DNA of 64,000 nt from Chryseobacterium sp. StRB126. GTDB taxonomy: Bacteria > Bacteroidota > Bacteroidia > Flavobacteriales > Weeksellaceae. The translations under genes were made by a program, and so were the position numbers. The notes under the pieces are model-generated. The model worked only from the letters and a program-made list of their open reading frames with translations, was not told where the DNA came from and made no database searches. The stretch is from positions 4,960,001 to 5,024,000 of the forward strand of contig NZ_AP014624.1 in the NCBI RefSeq assembly GCF_000829375.1. The letters run 5' to 3'. Below, piece by piece: positions 36,376 through 45,375 of this stretch. Each line of letters begins with the position of its first letter. The first letter of the stretch is position 1.

Positions 36376-36421
36376 TTACCAATTTCCGGCATAACAGATA
36401 TCGTGTATGTAAAATTGGTAA
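36376..36421. promoter_or_regulatory. inverted repeat between divergent AraC and cupin genes
   Basis: TTACCAATTT (36376-36385) and AAATTGGTAA (36412-36421) are perfect 10-base inverted arms in the 110-base divergent promoter region. It is a possible shared operator. Confidence 0.4.
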
Positions 36422-36479
36422 GTAATTCGGTAATCTGTATAAGTTCAGTTTACCGGAAAGTTTCGAATTTTGTACCGTT

Positions 36480-36884
36480 ATGGAAACTTTTAATACCAAT
36501 ATTTTTCCAAGGGGCGAAAAGGCTCCTTCAGATTATTTTTCAGGAGGAACAGCCTGGATTCAGATCCTCAAACCTAATGAAGATCAGCTGAACTGTCAGA
36601 TCGGAAATGTAATCTTTGAACCCGGATGCAGAAATAACTGGCATTCCCACGGAGGCGGACAAATTTTAATCGTAACTTCAGGAACTGGTTATTATCAGGA
36701 AAAAGGAAAGCCTGCACAGGTCTTACATCCCGGAGATATTGTTAATATCCTTCCGAATGTCATCCATTGGCATGGTGCAGCTCCTGACAGTGAATTCGTA
36801 CATATTGCCATTAACCCCAATATACAAAACGGAATTGTGGAGTGGCTGGAACCTGTAACGGATGAAGAGTATAACAATTTATAA
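36480..36884 (+). CDS. cupin-domain protein
   Basis: A 134-residue single cupin fold. Motif 1 is NNWHSHGGGQILIVTSGTGYYQEKG and motif 2 is PGDIVNILPNVIHWHGA, giving the His-rich metal site of RmlC-like cupins. No signal peptide. Such proteins are often found with alcohol dehydrogenases and AraC regulators of aldehyde or quinone stress. The dehydrogenase gene follows after 36 bases, probably in one transcript. Confidence 0.88.
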   Translation: METFNTNIFPRGEKAPSDYFSGGTAWIQILKPNEDQLNCQIGNVIFEPGCRNNWHSHGGGQILIVTSGTGYYQEKGKPAQVLHPGDIVNILPNVIHWHGAAPDSEFVHIAINPNIQNGIVEWLEPVTDEEYNNL

Positions 36885-36920
36885 CACCAACTTATTAATT
36901 TAAATAAAATAAATAATCAA

Positions 36921-37973
36921 ATGAGCACATTTACAGTAAAAGCTTATGGGGCTGAGTCTATCACAGCAGACCTGAAAGAAATGAATATTGAAAGAAGAGA
37001 GGTAACATCCAAAGATGTAGAAATTGAAATTCTATATTGCGGAGTATGTCATTCTGATCTTCATACGGCAAGAAACGACTGGGGCGGAACCATCTACCCT
37101 GCTGTTCCCGGACATGAAATTGTAGGAAGAATTACAAAGGTAGGAAGTGAGGTCTCCAAATTTAAAGTAGGTGATCTTGCAGGTGTAGGATGTATCGTAG
37201 ATTCTTGCGGACACTGCAACAGCTGCCAACATGATCTTGAACAATATTGTGAAAACGGATTTACCGGGACATATAATGGAAAAGACAAGCATACAGGAGG
37301 TCATACTTTTGGAGGGTATTCCCAAAAGGTAGTGGTAGACTCTCATCATGTTTTAAAAGTTCCGAAAAACCTTGACCTAGCTGCTGTAGCACCTCTTCTT
37401 TGTGCTGGAATTACAACATGGTCACCTTTGAGACACTGGAATGTAGGCCCGAATTCAAAAGTAGCCGTTGTAGGTCTAGGTGGTTTAGGGCACATGGCAA
37501 TTAAGCTTGCAAAAGGCCTAGGTGCTGAAGTGACTTTATTTTCAAGAACTCCCGGAAAAACTGAAGATGCTAAACAATTAGGGGCCGATCATGTTATTAT
37601 TTCTACAGATGAAGAACAGATGAAGTCTGTAAAAGGAAAATTTGATGTGATTATTGACACGGTTCCTTATGTGCACGATGTGAATCCTTATGTAACTACT
37701 TTAAATATCAGCGGAACGCATGTTCTTGTAGGATATCTAGGTGGTCTGGAGCCTATTTTGAATACTGTTCCGATGATTTTGGGAAGAAAATCAGTGGCAG
37801 GATCAGTGATCGGTGGTATTGCTGAAACTCAGGAATTATTAGATTTCTGTGGGGAACATAATATTGTTTCAGAAATTGAGATGATTAAGATGCAGGATAT
37901 CAATGAAGCGTATGAGAGAATGCTGAAAAGCGATGTGAGATACCGTTTCGTGATTGATATGCAGTCATTATAA
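36921..37973 (+). CDS. zinc-dependent, NAD(P)-dependent alcohol dehydrogenase (YahK/CAD-like)
   Basis: A 350-residue medium-chain dehydrogenase. The catalytic zinc region is YCGVCHSDLHTARNDWGG with PAVPGHEIVG, the structural zinc cysteines lie in CGHCNSCQHDLEQYC near residues 93-107, and the nucleotide fold is VVGLGGLGHMAIKLAKGLGAEV near 180. The pattern matches cinnamyl-alcohol-dehydrogenase-like YahK/YjgB aldehyde reductases. It is second in the cupin operon and ends in a strong terminator. Confidence 0.93.
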   Translation: MSTFTVKAYGAESITADLKEMNIERREVTSKDVEIEILYCGVCHSDLHTARNDWGGTIYPAVPGHEIVGRITKVGSEVSKFKVGDLAGVGCIVDSCGHCNSCQHDLEQYCENGFTGTYNGKDKHTGGHTFGGYSQKVVVDSHHVLKVPKNLDLAAVAPLLCAGITTWSPLRHWNVGPNSKVAVVGLGGLGHMAIKLAKGLGAEVTLFSRTPGKTEDAKQLGADHVIISTDEEQMKSVKGKFDVIIDTVPYVHDVNPYVTTLNISGTHVLVGYLGGLEPILNTVPMILGRKSVAGSVIGGIAETQELLDFCGEHNIVSEIEMIKMQDINEAYERMLKSDVRYRFVIDMQSL

Positions 37974-37993
37974 TTTTTCTATAGGATATAATA

Positions 37994-38026
37994 AAAAGAG
38001 GTTCTTCAGCTGGAAGAACCTCTTTT
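37994..38026. terminator. bidirectional terminator
   Basis: AAAAGAGGTTCTTC (37994-38007) and GAAGAACCTCTTTT (38013-38026) form a perfect 14-base stem between the dehydrogenase gene and the convergent HxlR gene. Confidence 0.9.
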
Positions 38027-38455
38027 TTATTGTTTAAGATTTTGGCTAAAACCATTCTGATTTTTATCTATCCTATATCTGTTTCCATCAGCACATTTGT
38101 TATCATTCCTTTCCATGTCTTGAAAAGCCCATGCTGCCATTGCATCAATAACAGGGGCCAGTTCATTGCCGGCTTCACTCAGCTTATAGGTAACATGAGG
38201 TGGCACTACAGGTTTTGCGGTTCTGATGATGAGACCATCTGATTCCAACTGTTTAAGATGTTGGATCAGCATTTTTTCCGTTACCGCAGGAATTGCTTTT
38301 TTCAATTCACTGTATCTTTTTTCTCCTGTGGAAAGATTAAACAGGATGATGGGTTTCCAGAATCCGCCAATTCTTTCCATGACATACATTACAGGACAAT
38401 CCTGTACGATCTTCTTATTCTCCTGAATGGTTGAACTTTCTTTGATTGCTGCCAT
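38027..38455 (-). CDS. HxlR-family transcriptional regulator
   Basis: A 142-residue winged-helix protein: CPVMYVMERIGGFWKPIILFNLS, TGEKRYSELKKAIPAVTEKMLIQHLKQLESDGLI and the wing VVPPHVTYKLSEAGNELAPVI. The N-terminal cysteine (CPVMYVM) is at the place used for thiol or quinone sensing in YodB/HypR-type members. It is divergent from an NmrA-like oxidoreductase, with operator repeats between them. Confidence 0.92.
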   Translation of the reverse strand: MAAIKESSTIQENKKIVQDCPVMYVMERIGGFWKPIILFNLSTGEKRYSELKKAIPAVTEKMLIQHLKQLESDGLIIRTAKPVVPPHVTYKLSEAGNELAPVIDAMAAWAFQDMERNDNKCADGNRYRIDKNQNGFSQNLKQ

Positions 38456-38471
38456 AGTTACATACTTTAGG

Positions 38472-38510
38472 GTAAGTACTTGTATAAAAGTAAGTACAAA
38501 TATAACTTTG
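38472..38510 (+). promoter_or_regulatory. HxlR operator overlapping a flavobacterial promoter
   Basis: GTAAGTAC is repeated at 38472-38479 and 38490-38497, and GTACTT/AAGTAC arms form an inverted repeat in the same stretch. TTG (38480-38482), 20 bases, TAACTTTG (38503-38510) match the -33/-7 promoter. The operator overlaps the -33 region, so binding would block transcription of the oxidoreductase gene. Confidence 0.6.
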
Positions 38511-38624
38511 TATCAGAAAATAAAAAAATATTTATCATGAAATCGCAATTGTTTGATCAATTTACACAAAGCATTTATTACTAAGCGGTTACAAAGAACA
38601 TTAAACAACAATAAAAATTTACAT

Positions 38625-39503
38625 ATGAAAATTATAATCACAGGATCATTAGGAAACGTTGCCAAACCTTTAACAAAGCAATTGGCAGAACAAGGACATG
38701 ATATTACCGTTATCAGCAGCAATGAAGAAAGAAAACAGGACATTGAATCTTTAGGAGCAAAACCTGCTATCGGGTCTATCACAGATGTTGATTTCTTAAC
38801 CCAAACATTTAATGGAGCAGATGCCGTATTTGTGATGACACCTCCTGCCATCAGTGCTGAGAATATTGTTCAGAATACCATCAATGCCGGAAAAAATTAT
38901 GCAGAAGCATTAAAGAATTCCGGAGTAAAAAGAGCGGTAATGCTAAGCAGTGTTGGAGCCGGATCTCCAGTAGAAAATGGACCTATTAAAGGGCTTCATC
39001 ATATCGAAAAGCTTTATCAGGAACTTGAAAACACCTCGTTTACTTTCCTAAGAGCAGGCTATTTTTACACTAATTTTTTCAATGATATTCCATTGATTAA
39101 AAATGCAGGAATTATTGGTGGTAATTATCCTGAAAACACGGAAATTCCTGTAGTGCATCCAATAGATATTGCTAAAGCAGCAGCGGAAGAATTGGTAAAA
39201 AATGAAACAGGTAAAAACATCCGATATATTGTAAGCGACTCCCGCAAAGCTTCTGATTTTGCCAGAGTATTGGGTACTGCTATTGAAAAGCCAGCACTTC
39301 CATGGGTAGAATTCTCAGATGAAGATTCTTTAAATGGAATGCTGCAAGCCGGTTTACCACAAGACATGGCCGAACTATACGTTGAAATGGGGCTGGGAAT
39401 GAAGATAGGAACCGTACAAAAAGATTTTATTGAACATCATTCTCCTGTTACTGGAAATATTAAATTGGAAGATTTCGCTAAAGAATTTGCATCTCAGTTT
39501 TAA
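38625..39503 (+). CDS. NmrA-like NAD(P)-binding oxidoreductase
   Basis: The protein of about 292 residues begins MKIIITGSLGNVAKPL, an atypical SDR nucleotide motif (GxxGxxx). It goes on to FVMTPPAISAENIVQN, KRAVMLSSVGAGSP and FLRAGYFYTNFF, a pattern of NmrA/QorB-like quinone or redox-sensing reductases. The frame is open 72 bases upstream, but the ATG at 38625 begins the fold and follows the promoter sensibly. It is divergent from the HxlR gene, a common pairing. Confidence 0.9.
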   Translation: MKIIITGSLGNVAKPLTKQLAEQGHDITVISSNEERKQDIESLGAKPAIGSITDVDFLTQTFNGADAVFVMTPPAISAENIVQNTINAGKNYAEALKNSGVKRAVMLSSVGAGSPVENGPIKGLHHIEKLYQELENTSFTFLRAGYFYTNFFNDIPLIKNAGIIGGNYPENTEIPVVHPIDIAKAAAEELVKNETGKNIRYIVSDSRKASDFARVLGTAIEKPALPWVEFSDEDSLNGMLQAGLPQDMAELYVEMGLGMKIGTVQKDFIEHHSPVTGNIKLEDFAKEFASQF

Positions 39504-39560
39504 GCTGGAAATTAGAAAAGATAAGCTGGAATTTTATGATTCATAAAATTATTAGAAAAC

Positions 39561-39590
39561 AAAAGACTCTCTAATCAGGAGAGTCTTTTT
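39561..39590. terminator. terminator
   Basis: AAAAGACTCTC and GAGAGTCTTTT arms with a 7-base loop, ending in T5, follow the oxidoreductase gene and precede the convergent BNR protein gene. Confidence 0.87.
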
Positions 39591-39646
39591 ATTTAATACA
39601 AGCAAATTTTTAAAAATCTACCTGTTTTAAAACTTAAGGATAATAA

Positions 39647-42600
39647 TTAGTTTTTAATTAATTTCAGCGCTTTATTCTCTGTACCTGTTTTTACAAGCAC
39701 CAGATAAAGACCTTTTGTAAGACCTTTTACGTCCATATCAATTTTTGGCCCTTTCTGTTTCTTCAGAGACATTACCTGTCTGCCTGAAGCATCGTACACA
39801 TAAACATCCACATCACCTTTATTACTGGCAGGAAGCATAATCCCTGTAACATTATCTGCCGGGTTAGGCACCAATCTAATTCCTTCTTCTGATTTCACAA
39901 TATCTTTTACTCCAAGAGAAGAAGTAGGAACTATAGATTTAATAAGCCATCCATAAGAAGCAACCTCCGGGTCACTTACCAAACGAAGTCTCACAGCAAT
40001 TTCATCCCCAGGAGCAAATGCTCCTAAATTTAAAGAACTGTTCTGGAATAAAGTTTCATTCACACTAGCTGCCGGAAGAGCAGCTCCACCATTGGTCCAG
40101 TTACTGAATGATGCTTCATCATAAACCCCCATGGTAGTCCAATTAATAAGATCTTTAGATCCTTCTACATAAGCAAAATCATATTGTGCTTCTGTAAGAG
40201 CCATATGTCTCATTGTCATTGCAGATGCAGGTCCTACAATTACCGGAGTTTTTATATAAGTCTGGTAATTCGTGGAATTTGCATATGGATGCCCAACATT
40301 ATTTAACACATTATAAGTAAATTTATTAGATACATTATCTACTACAAATTTACCAGCTCCAATATATACATCATTGGTAGTAAAGGCAGGAACATTAATA
40401 GCAGATGCTCCACTGTTAAAGTTGATAATATCCAAAGATTTTGTATCCTTGATTGTTTCCTTAGTTCCGTTAGCATATACTCCGGTAACTGAAATAGAGT
40501 GAACCCCTTCAGATAAAGTGGATGTAGTAGTAAATGTATAATCGGTATTGGGCTGAGTACTGGAAATTGTTGATACATAAGTATTATCCACATATACCTT
40601 CAGACTTGTAATTTGTGGATTTGTATAATTAAAGACGGCTTTGGCTTTTGTATCATGAATAGCTACCTGGTTTGCACTTTTTATAATTGGACGTGCTACG
40701 TATTCAGGCATCACATAGGTTGCTAACTCAGGAATAGTAGCCGTCCATACTCCCCTACCATGGGTGGCAAGAACCACCTGGTCATTTACAATTTTCATGT
40801 TCCAGATAGAAACCGGAGGCATAGTAGTTACGAGAGACCATGTTACACCGCTATCTACCGTTTCAAATATTCCAATATCTGTTCCAGCCCAAAGAATTTT
40901 GTCATCAAATGGCATTTCAATTAAACTATGTACCGGAACATTCGGGAAACCTGTGGATACAGACCCTGTGCTATATCCGGAAATATCTGTCCATGTTGCA
41001 CCAAAATCATTGGTTTTAACCACCTTTGGCTGATCTGCTACAGAGAACAGTACATATGCTCTGGATTCCGTTGTATTGGATGCTGAAATTCCACTGATAT
41101 AGTAGCTCCCTGTTGTTGGCAGATTACCTGTTGTTTTAGTAAAGGTAGATCCATTGTCTTTTGAAACGTTGATCTTATACGTTGTTCCTGTTCCTCCTGA
41201 AGCAGCAGAACCAGCCCAAACTACATCAGGATTTGCTACGGACACTTTAACAGTGGCAAATGAAGCATTTCCATTCCATGTTCCGTTGTTGGCTGCTGTA
41301 AAGGTTGTCAACCCCCATGTTCTCCCGAAATCCGGAGATTTCCAAACCCCTTTAGAGGACACCGTAAATACAACATCCGGGTTATTATTAGCGTTGGCTA
41401 ATTTTGAATAGAATGGAGATGATGCCGATCCATAATCTGCATTTCTGGCTGTAAAACGGCCTGTAGTACTTACTCCCTGCTCTGTTCTTACAAAGTTGTT
41501 GTACTGTGAACCAAATATCATTTCATTAGGCTTATTATAGTTCCAAAGAGCCTCAAAGCCGTCTCCACCCAATAAAGATAAGTAGTTTGAAGTGCTTGAT
41601 GACGGAGCTGTAATGGTAGCTGATGATCCGTTATCCTGGGCTCCTGTGACATAAGCATCTGCCCCATTCTTTTTGTCTGCACCGTAGAACTGTGTAGTAT
41701 TAAGCCCCGTAACAGGATTACTCCAATCTCCCTGAGTTTCCCCCGGGTTTGTTTTATATTGTGTAGAATATACTCCTCCATCATTAGTAAGCAATAATCT
41801 GAACTGGGCAGGATTTGCAGGATTAACCTGACAAACAATACCATGCTGGTCAGGATGTACCGCTGTGTTAAGATATGCTGTATTATAACCACTTGCAATG
41901 GAAAGTACATTGTATGAATTATCTGTAGTATCTACTGTAACCTTTGCTACCGAAACACCCCCTATATAAATAATATTTTCATTAAACGGATGAGCCGTAA
42001 CGGCATTATCATACCACCCCTGATCTCCAAGGATTTCCTTACTGTTTCCGGTTTTATAAGTTAAAGCCTGAAAGCTGGTCCCTGCATTAGCAGACATATA
42101 TATCCCTGTAGTTGCGCCTTCCTGGCAGCTCAGATAAATTTTACTTGGATTAACCGGAGATACAGCAATCTCAATTCTTTTTATTGCTTTATTAAGAGCC
42201 AGTGCATCAAATACTTTTGTCCAGGTTGCCCCTCCATCTGTAGATTTAAGAACCCCTAAGGTATTAACAGAAGCATATATGGCACTGAAATCGTTGGTTG
42301 CAACAAGATCCTGAGTAGAAACATAAGCAGTCCCTGCTACGGTTGATCCTGTAAAGGTCTGATTCCAGGTGGTTCCACCATCCTGGGTTACATAAATTCC
42401 TTTTGAAGTAGCTGCCAATAGGTTATTTGAATTGGCTGGGTTTACCAATAATCTTCCTACATCACCAAAAGCAGCAGTATTCTGTAATCTTGTCCAATGC
42501 TCTCCTGCATCCGTAGATTTTATAAGACCCGTTCCTGTAATCTTATCTAAATTACCAAATGGCTCTCCCGTTCCTGCATAAACAACATTCGGGTTTTGGG

Positions 42601-43384
42601 GAGAAATGGCAATCGTAGAAGTAGCCAGATTAGGAACGGCAAAATCTGTAGTATTTTTCCAGGTTGTTCCGGCGTTGTCAGTAATCCAGACTCCACCACC
42701 TACTGATCCTACGTACCATTTATCAGGGTTCTGAGGTGAGACTACGATACTTCTGTCTCTCCCCGGAATATTATTAGGACCTCTTTCTGTAAACACAACG
42801 TTGTTAATAGAATAAGCTCCATTTTTAGCAGCAACGGAAGATTTCTGCTTAGCTTGCTTAAGAGTAGCACTGTTAAGTGCTTTATTATATTCTTTCAGTA
42901 AATTTCCATCTTCATAGAGCATTTTGTTGGTACCAATAGGCATTGTTATCTGACGTCTATATTCTGCCATCTCTTCAATTCCTTTTTTCTCTTTGGCCCC
43001 TGCTTGCTGTTCTCTTAATTTTTTATCCGCACGGTGCCCCATTACCATTTCCCCAGTTTTCGCCATACTCATCAGCAACTCCTTTCTAAGCTGAGTTTCT
43101 TCAGCACCATCACCAAAGTTTTCAAAAACTTTGTTAAACTTTGGATCATTAGAAGCAAGCATCTTTTTCAGACTTTGTTCCTTCTGTACCTGAGCATAGG
43201 CTTTTTTATCGTCTGAAACTTTAATTTTATCCTGCTCCGTTGATTCTTTCTTTTTTAGCATTCCATCAGCATTTGATGACGCTGGGCGGCTGGTGTCTGC
43301 TTGTGTATTGAAATGCTGACAGGCATTCAATAAAAAAACAGCACTTATTACAATTGCCCCATTTCTAATGTAGTTTTTTTTCAT
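39647..43384 (-). CDS. giant BNR/sialidase-repeat lipoprotein with T9SS sorting domain
   Basis: The 1245-residue protein starts with a lipoprotein signal (VISAVFLLNACQHF). A coiled, Lys/Glu-rich stretch runs to about residue 190. Repeated BNR/Asp-box-like units of a beta-propeller follow to about 900 (for example TDNAGTTWKNT, STDAGEHWTRL, STDGGATWTKV, DNGSTFTKTT), then beta-sandwich regions. The C-terminus from about 1175 is a T9SS type A domain (LVPNPADNVTGI, VYDASGRQV, LTKGLYLVLV). No glycosidase catalytic triad was identified. A lipobox together with a T9SS tail is unusual. It is a paralogue of the 54.6 kb protein. Confidence 0.85.
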   Translation of the reverse strand: MKKNYIRNGAIVISAVFLLNACQHFNTQADTSRPASSNADGMLKKKESTEQDKIKVSDDKKAYAQVQKEQSLKKMLASNDPKFNKVFENFGDGAEETQLRKELLMSMAKTGEMVMGHRADKKLREQQAGAKEKKGIEEMAEYRRQITMPIGTNKMLYEDGNLLKEYNKALNSATLKQAKQKSSVAAKNGAYSINNVVFTERGPNNIPGRDRSIVVSPQNPDKWYVGSVGGGVWITDNAGTTWKNTTDFAVPNLATSTIAISPQNPNVVYAGTGEPFGNLDKITGTGLIKSTDAGEHWTRLQNTAAFGDVGRLLVNPANSNNLLAATSKGIYVTQDGGTTWNQTFTGSTVAGTAYVSTQDLVATNDFSAIYASVNTLGVLKSTDGGATWTKVFDALALNKAIKRIEIAVSPVNPSKIYLSCQEGATTGIYMSANAGTSFQALTYKTGNSKEILGDQGWYDNAVTAHPFNENIIYIGGVSVAKVTVDTTDNSYNVLSIASGYNTAYLNTAVHPDQHGIVCQVNPANPAQFRLLLTNDGGVYSTQYKTNPGETQGDWSNPVTGLNTTQFYGADKKNGADAYVTGAQDNGSSATITAPSSSTSNYLSLLGGDGFEALWNYNKPNEMIFGSQYNNFVRTEQGVSTTGRFTARNADYGSASSPFYSKLANANNNPDVVFTVSSKGVWKSPDFGRTWGLTTFTAANNGTWNGNASFATVKVSVANPDVVWAGSAASGGTGTTYKINVSKDNGSTFTKTTGNLPTTGSYYISGISASNTTESRAYVLFSVADQPKVVKTNDFGATWTDISGYSTGSVSTGFPNVPVHSLIEMPFDDKILWAGTDIGIFETVDSGVTWSLVTTMPPVSIWNMKIVNDQVVLATHGRGVWTATIPELATYVMPEYVARPIIKSANQVAIHDTKAKAVFNYTNPQITSLKVYVDNTYVSTISSTQPNTDYTFTTTSTLSEGVHSISVTGVYANGTKETIKDTKSLDIINFNSGASAINVPAFTTNDVYIGAGKFVVDNVSNKFTYNVLNNVGHPYANSTNYQTYIKTPVIVGPASAMTMRHMALTEAQYDFAYVEGSKDLINWTTMGVYDEASFSNWTNGGAALPAASVNETLFQNSSLNLGAFAPGDEIAVRLRLVSDPEVASYGWLIKSIVPTSSLGVKDIVKSEEGIRLVPNPADNVTGIMLPASNKGDVDVYVYDASGRQVMSLKKQKGPKIDMDVKGLTKGLYLVLVKTGTENKALKLIKN

Positions 43385-43391
43385 GTAGTTG

Positions 43392-43754
43392 TTATTTTAT
43401 ATGTATTAAAATCTGATTATCATTCTCTTTTTTATCTACTTCCAGATTGGTTTCTATCATTTTACGATAAGGTATGATGACAAGAACATTATCCGATCTC
43501 CAATAAATGGAATCTGCGAGGATTTTTGTTTTTTCTTTTTTGAGAATATTAGTTTTGGTCTCTGTTACATAATAGCTAAGCCATCTGCCCGGATCCAAAG
43601 GATTATCTTCGAATTTATAAAACAAGCTAAACTGCTGATTGGGACTCAGATTTATAGAATACTCATTTTCCATGTCATTATTTAAATAACCTGTTTTAAC
43701 GGAGGATTTGCAGCAAATCAAAAACATTACTGCTAGACTAGCAAAAATTTTCAT
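43392..43754 (-). CDS. small lipoprotein of unknown function
   Basis: A 120-residue protein with a short signal peptide and lipobox (FLICCKSS). The remainder is a soluble beta-rich domain (SPNQQFSLFYKFEDNPLDPGRWLSYYVTE). No family is recognised. It ends seven bases before the giant BNR protein gene and is transcribed with it, so it may assist that protein. Confidence 0.65.
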   Translation of the reverse strand: MKIFASLAVMFLICCKSSVKTGYLNNDMENEYSINLSPNQQFSLFYKFEDNPLDPGRWLSYYVTETKTNILKKEKTKILADSIYWRSDNVLVIIPYRKMIETNLEVDKKENDNQILIHIK

Positions 43755-43900
43755 AAAATTCGAAATAATTCACTTTTAAAGATATGAAAATTTCATATGT
43801 AAATTATAAAAAAACGATATAGCAACTAACGATACTATAATCTATATTTAGTTTAATTAATATTTATCTGCTTACATCTTGAAATTATTATATTAGAAAC

Positions 43901-43931
43901 AGTTTCGGCGCACCAAAGGTGCGCCGAAACT
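43901..43931. repeat. perfect GC-rich hairpin
   Basis: AGTTTCGGCGCACC and GGTGCGCCGAAACT form a perfect 14-base stem with an AAA loop. It is unusually GC-rich for this spacer and may be a transcription terminator or a REP-like element. Confidence 0.65.
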
Positions 43932-43938
43932 TATCTGA

Positions 43939-43993
43939 AAGTTTATAAAAAAAAATCGCAATACATTGTGATATTGCGATTTTTTTTATAAAC
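43939..43993. terminator. long A/T-rich terminator hairpin
   Basis: GTTTATAAAA...ATCGCAATA and TATTGCGAT...TTTTATAAAC form an almost perfect stem (nine A against eight T). It lies directly at the 3' end of the phosphodiesterase gene on the minus strand. Confidence 0.82.
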
Positions 43994-45277
43994 TTATTTT
44001 TTTTCTTTTAAAATCTTACTTAAAACTTTTAGTTTCCCATCAATTGGCTGGTCAATCTTTAACCCTAAAACCTCAGCCACCAAAGGATAAATATTGATAT
44101 TGGTAAATTCTCCGATCTCCATATTATTTTTAAATTCCGGTCCCCATGCATAGAAAGTCGCCTTCATTTCAGGAACTGTTCTTGGATTGTATCCATGTTT
44201 CCCAACAGAGGATTTCTTTCCTTTTTCCAGAAATATTTTCGGAGCTTTCGGAAGGAGAAGAATCTGGCCTATTCTGTTGTATTTATCATCTCTTGCAGCA
44301 AAATGCAGGTATCTTGGTAATTTTTTATCTAAATACACTTCGTAGTCCTCTGTTTGATGAGCCTTTAATTCTTTATAAACAGTTTTTACCTCATCCGGAT
44401 TTTTAACATACACTCTTAAAAGGGTCTGAGAATTATAAAAATCGAATCTATTTTTATCAAAAAGAAGCGCTGGAATTTCCAAAGGAGCTCCACCATCAAC
44501 CTTAATCATTCCGTGGTCTGAAACAAAAACAAAATTGACATTTTTTAATCCTAAATCATTCACTTTCTGAACAAGATCTCCAATGGCCTGATCAATCAGA
44601 TGAACAGCTGTTTCTGTTTCCTGGGTATCCGGGCCAAAGTGATGTCCGCTTCCGTCTACTTCCGGGAAGTATAATGTTATAAAATGGGGTCTTTGGTCTT
44701 CCGGCAGCTTCAGCCAGTTCACTACTTTTTCTACTTTTTCGGATGGTGTAAATTTTTCATGATAAGGATAGTAATAAGTAGGTCTCATTCCGCCTGCATC
44801 ACTGGCAGATCCAACCCACATTAAGGATGCAGATACCATCCCCTGCTTCTCGGCTAATCCCCAAAGAGGAATTCCGCCGTACCAGCTTCCGTCTTCTGCA
44901 TTTTTTTTATTGCTCATCGCGTAGGTTTCCTTTCTCTTATAATCATAGAAAAAGTTATCAATTAAACCATGATGAGAAGGATAGAGTCCAGTGATAAGAC
45001 TCCAGTGATTGGGAAAAGTAATACTCGGATAGCTTGGAATCATTGCTTCTGCTCTGACTCCGTTACCAGAAAGTTTCAGCAAGTTTTCGGCATTGTATTT
45101 TTTAGCATAATCATATCGAAAACCATCGGTAGAAATCATGATAACATAAGGTTTCGACTGGGCTTCAATACTATTCAGACGGCCTGGCACCACTACCTGA
45201 GCTGTGTCTATTATTCCTTGCTGAGCAAAAACCGTTAAGGAAAAAAACAGCAGTAAAAAATGTATTCCTCGCTTCAT
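43994..45277 (-). CDS. nucleotide pyrophosphatase/phosphodiesterase (alkaline phosphatase superfamily)
   Basis: The 427-residue protein has a signal peptide (MKRGIHFLLLFFSLTVFAQ). Metal and catalytic motifs match the NPP family: ISTDGFRYDY (Asp ligand), SYPSITFPNHWSLITGLYPSHHG with the Thr nucleophile in ITFPNH, DGSGHHFGP and FVSDHGM. It should cleave phosphodiester or pyrophosphate bonds in the periplasm. TAACTTTG (minus strand, 45294-45301) is a possible -7 promoter element. It is monocistronic. Confidence 0.92.
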   Translation of the reverse strand: MKRGIHFLLLFFSLTVFAQQGIIDTAQVVVPGRLNSIEAQSKPYVIMISTDGFRYDYAKKYNAENLLKLSGNGVRAEAMIPSYPSITFPNHWSLITGLYPSHHGLIDNFFYDYKRKETYAMSNKKNAEDGSWYGGIPLWGLAEKQGMVSASLMWVGSASDAGGMRPTYYYPYHEKFTPSEKVEKVVNWLKLPEDQRPHFITLYFPEVDGSGHHFGPDTQETETAVHLIDQAIGDLVQKVNDLGLKNVNFVFVSDHGMIKVDGGAPLEIPALLFDKNRFDFYNSQTLLRVYVKNPDEVKTVYKELKAHQTEDYEVYLDKKLPRYLHFAARDDKYNRIGQILLLPKAPKIFLEKGKKSSVGKHGYNPRTVPEMKATFYAWGPEFKNNMEIGEFTNINIYPLVAEVLGLKIDQPIDGKLKVLSKILKEKK

Positions 45278-45375
45278 TATTTAAAAATTTTCGGCAAAGT
45301 TACATTCTCTACTGCTCCCTGAAAAGTTTAAGAGGTTAAAAGTATATTAAAAACCTTTTATTTTTGGAAAACAGG

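Noticed and set aside
38553..38624. N-terminal extension of the NmrA-like oxidoreductase
   Set aside because: The Rossmann fold begins at the ATG at 38625; the extension is charged and non-conserved in character.
40764..41411. Plus-strand frames inside the giant BNR protein gene
   Set aside because: They mirror the repetitive coding strand, have no starts with leaders and carry no recognisable domain.
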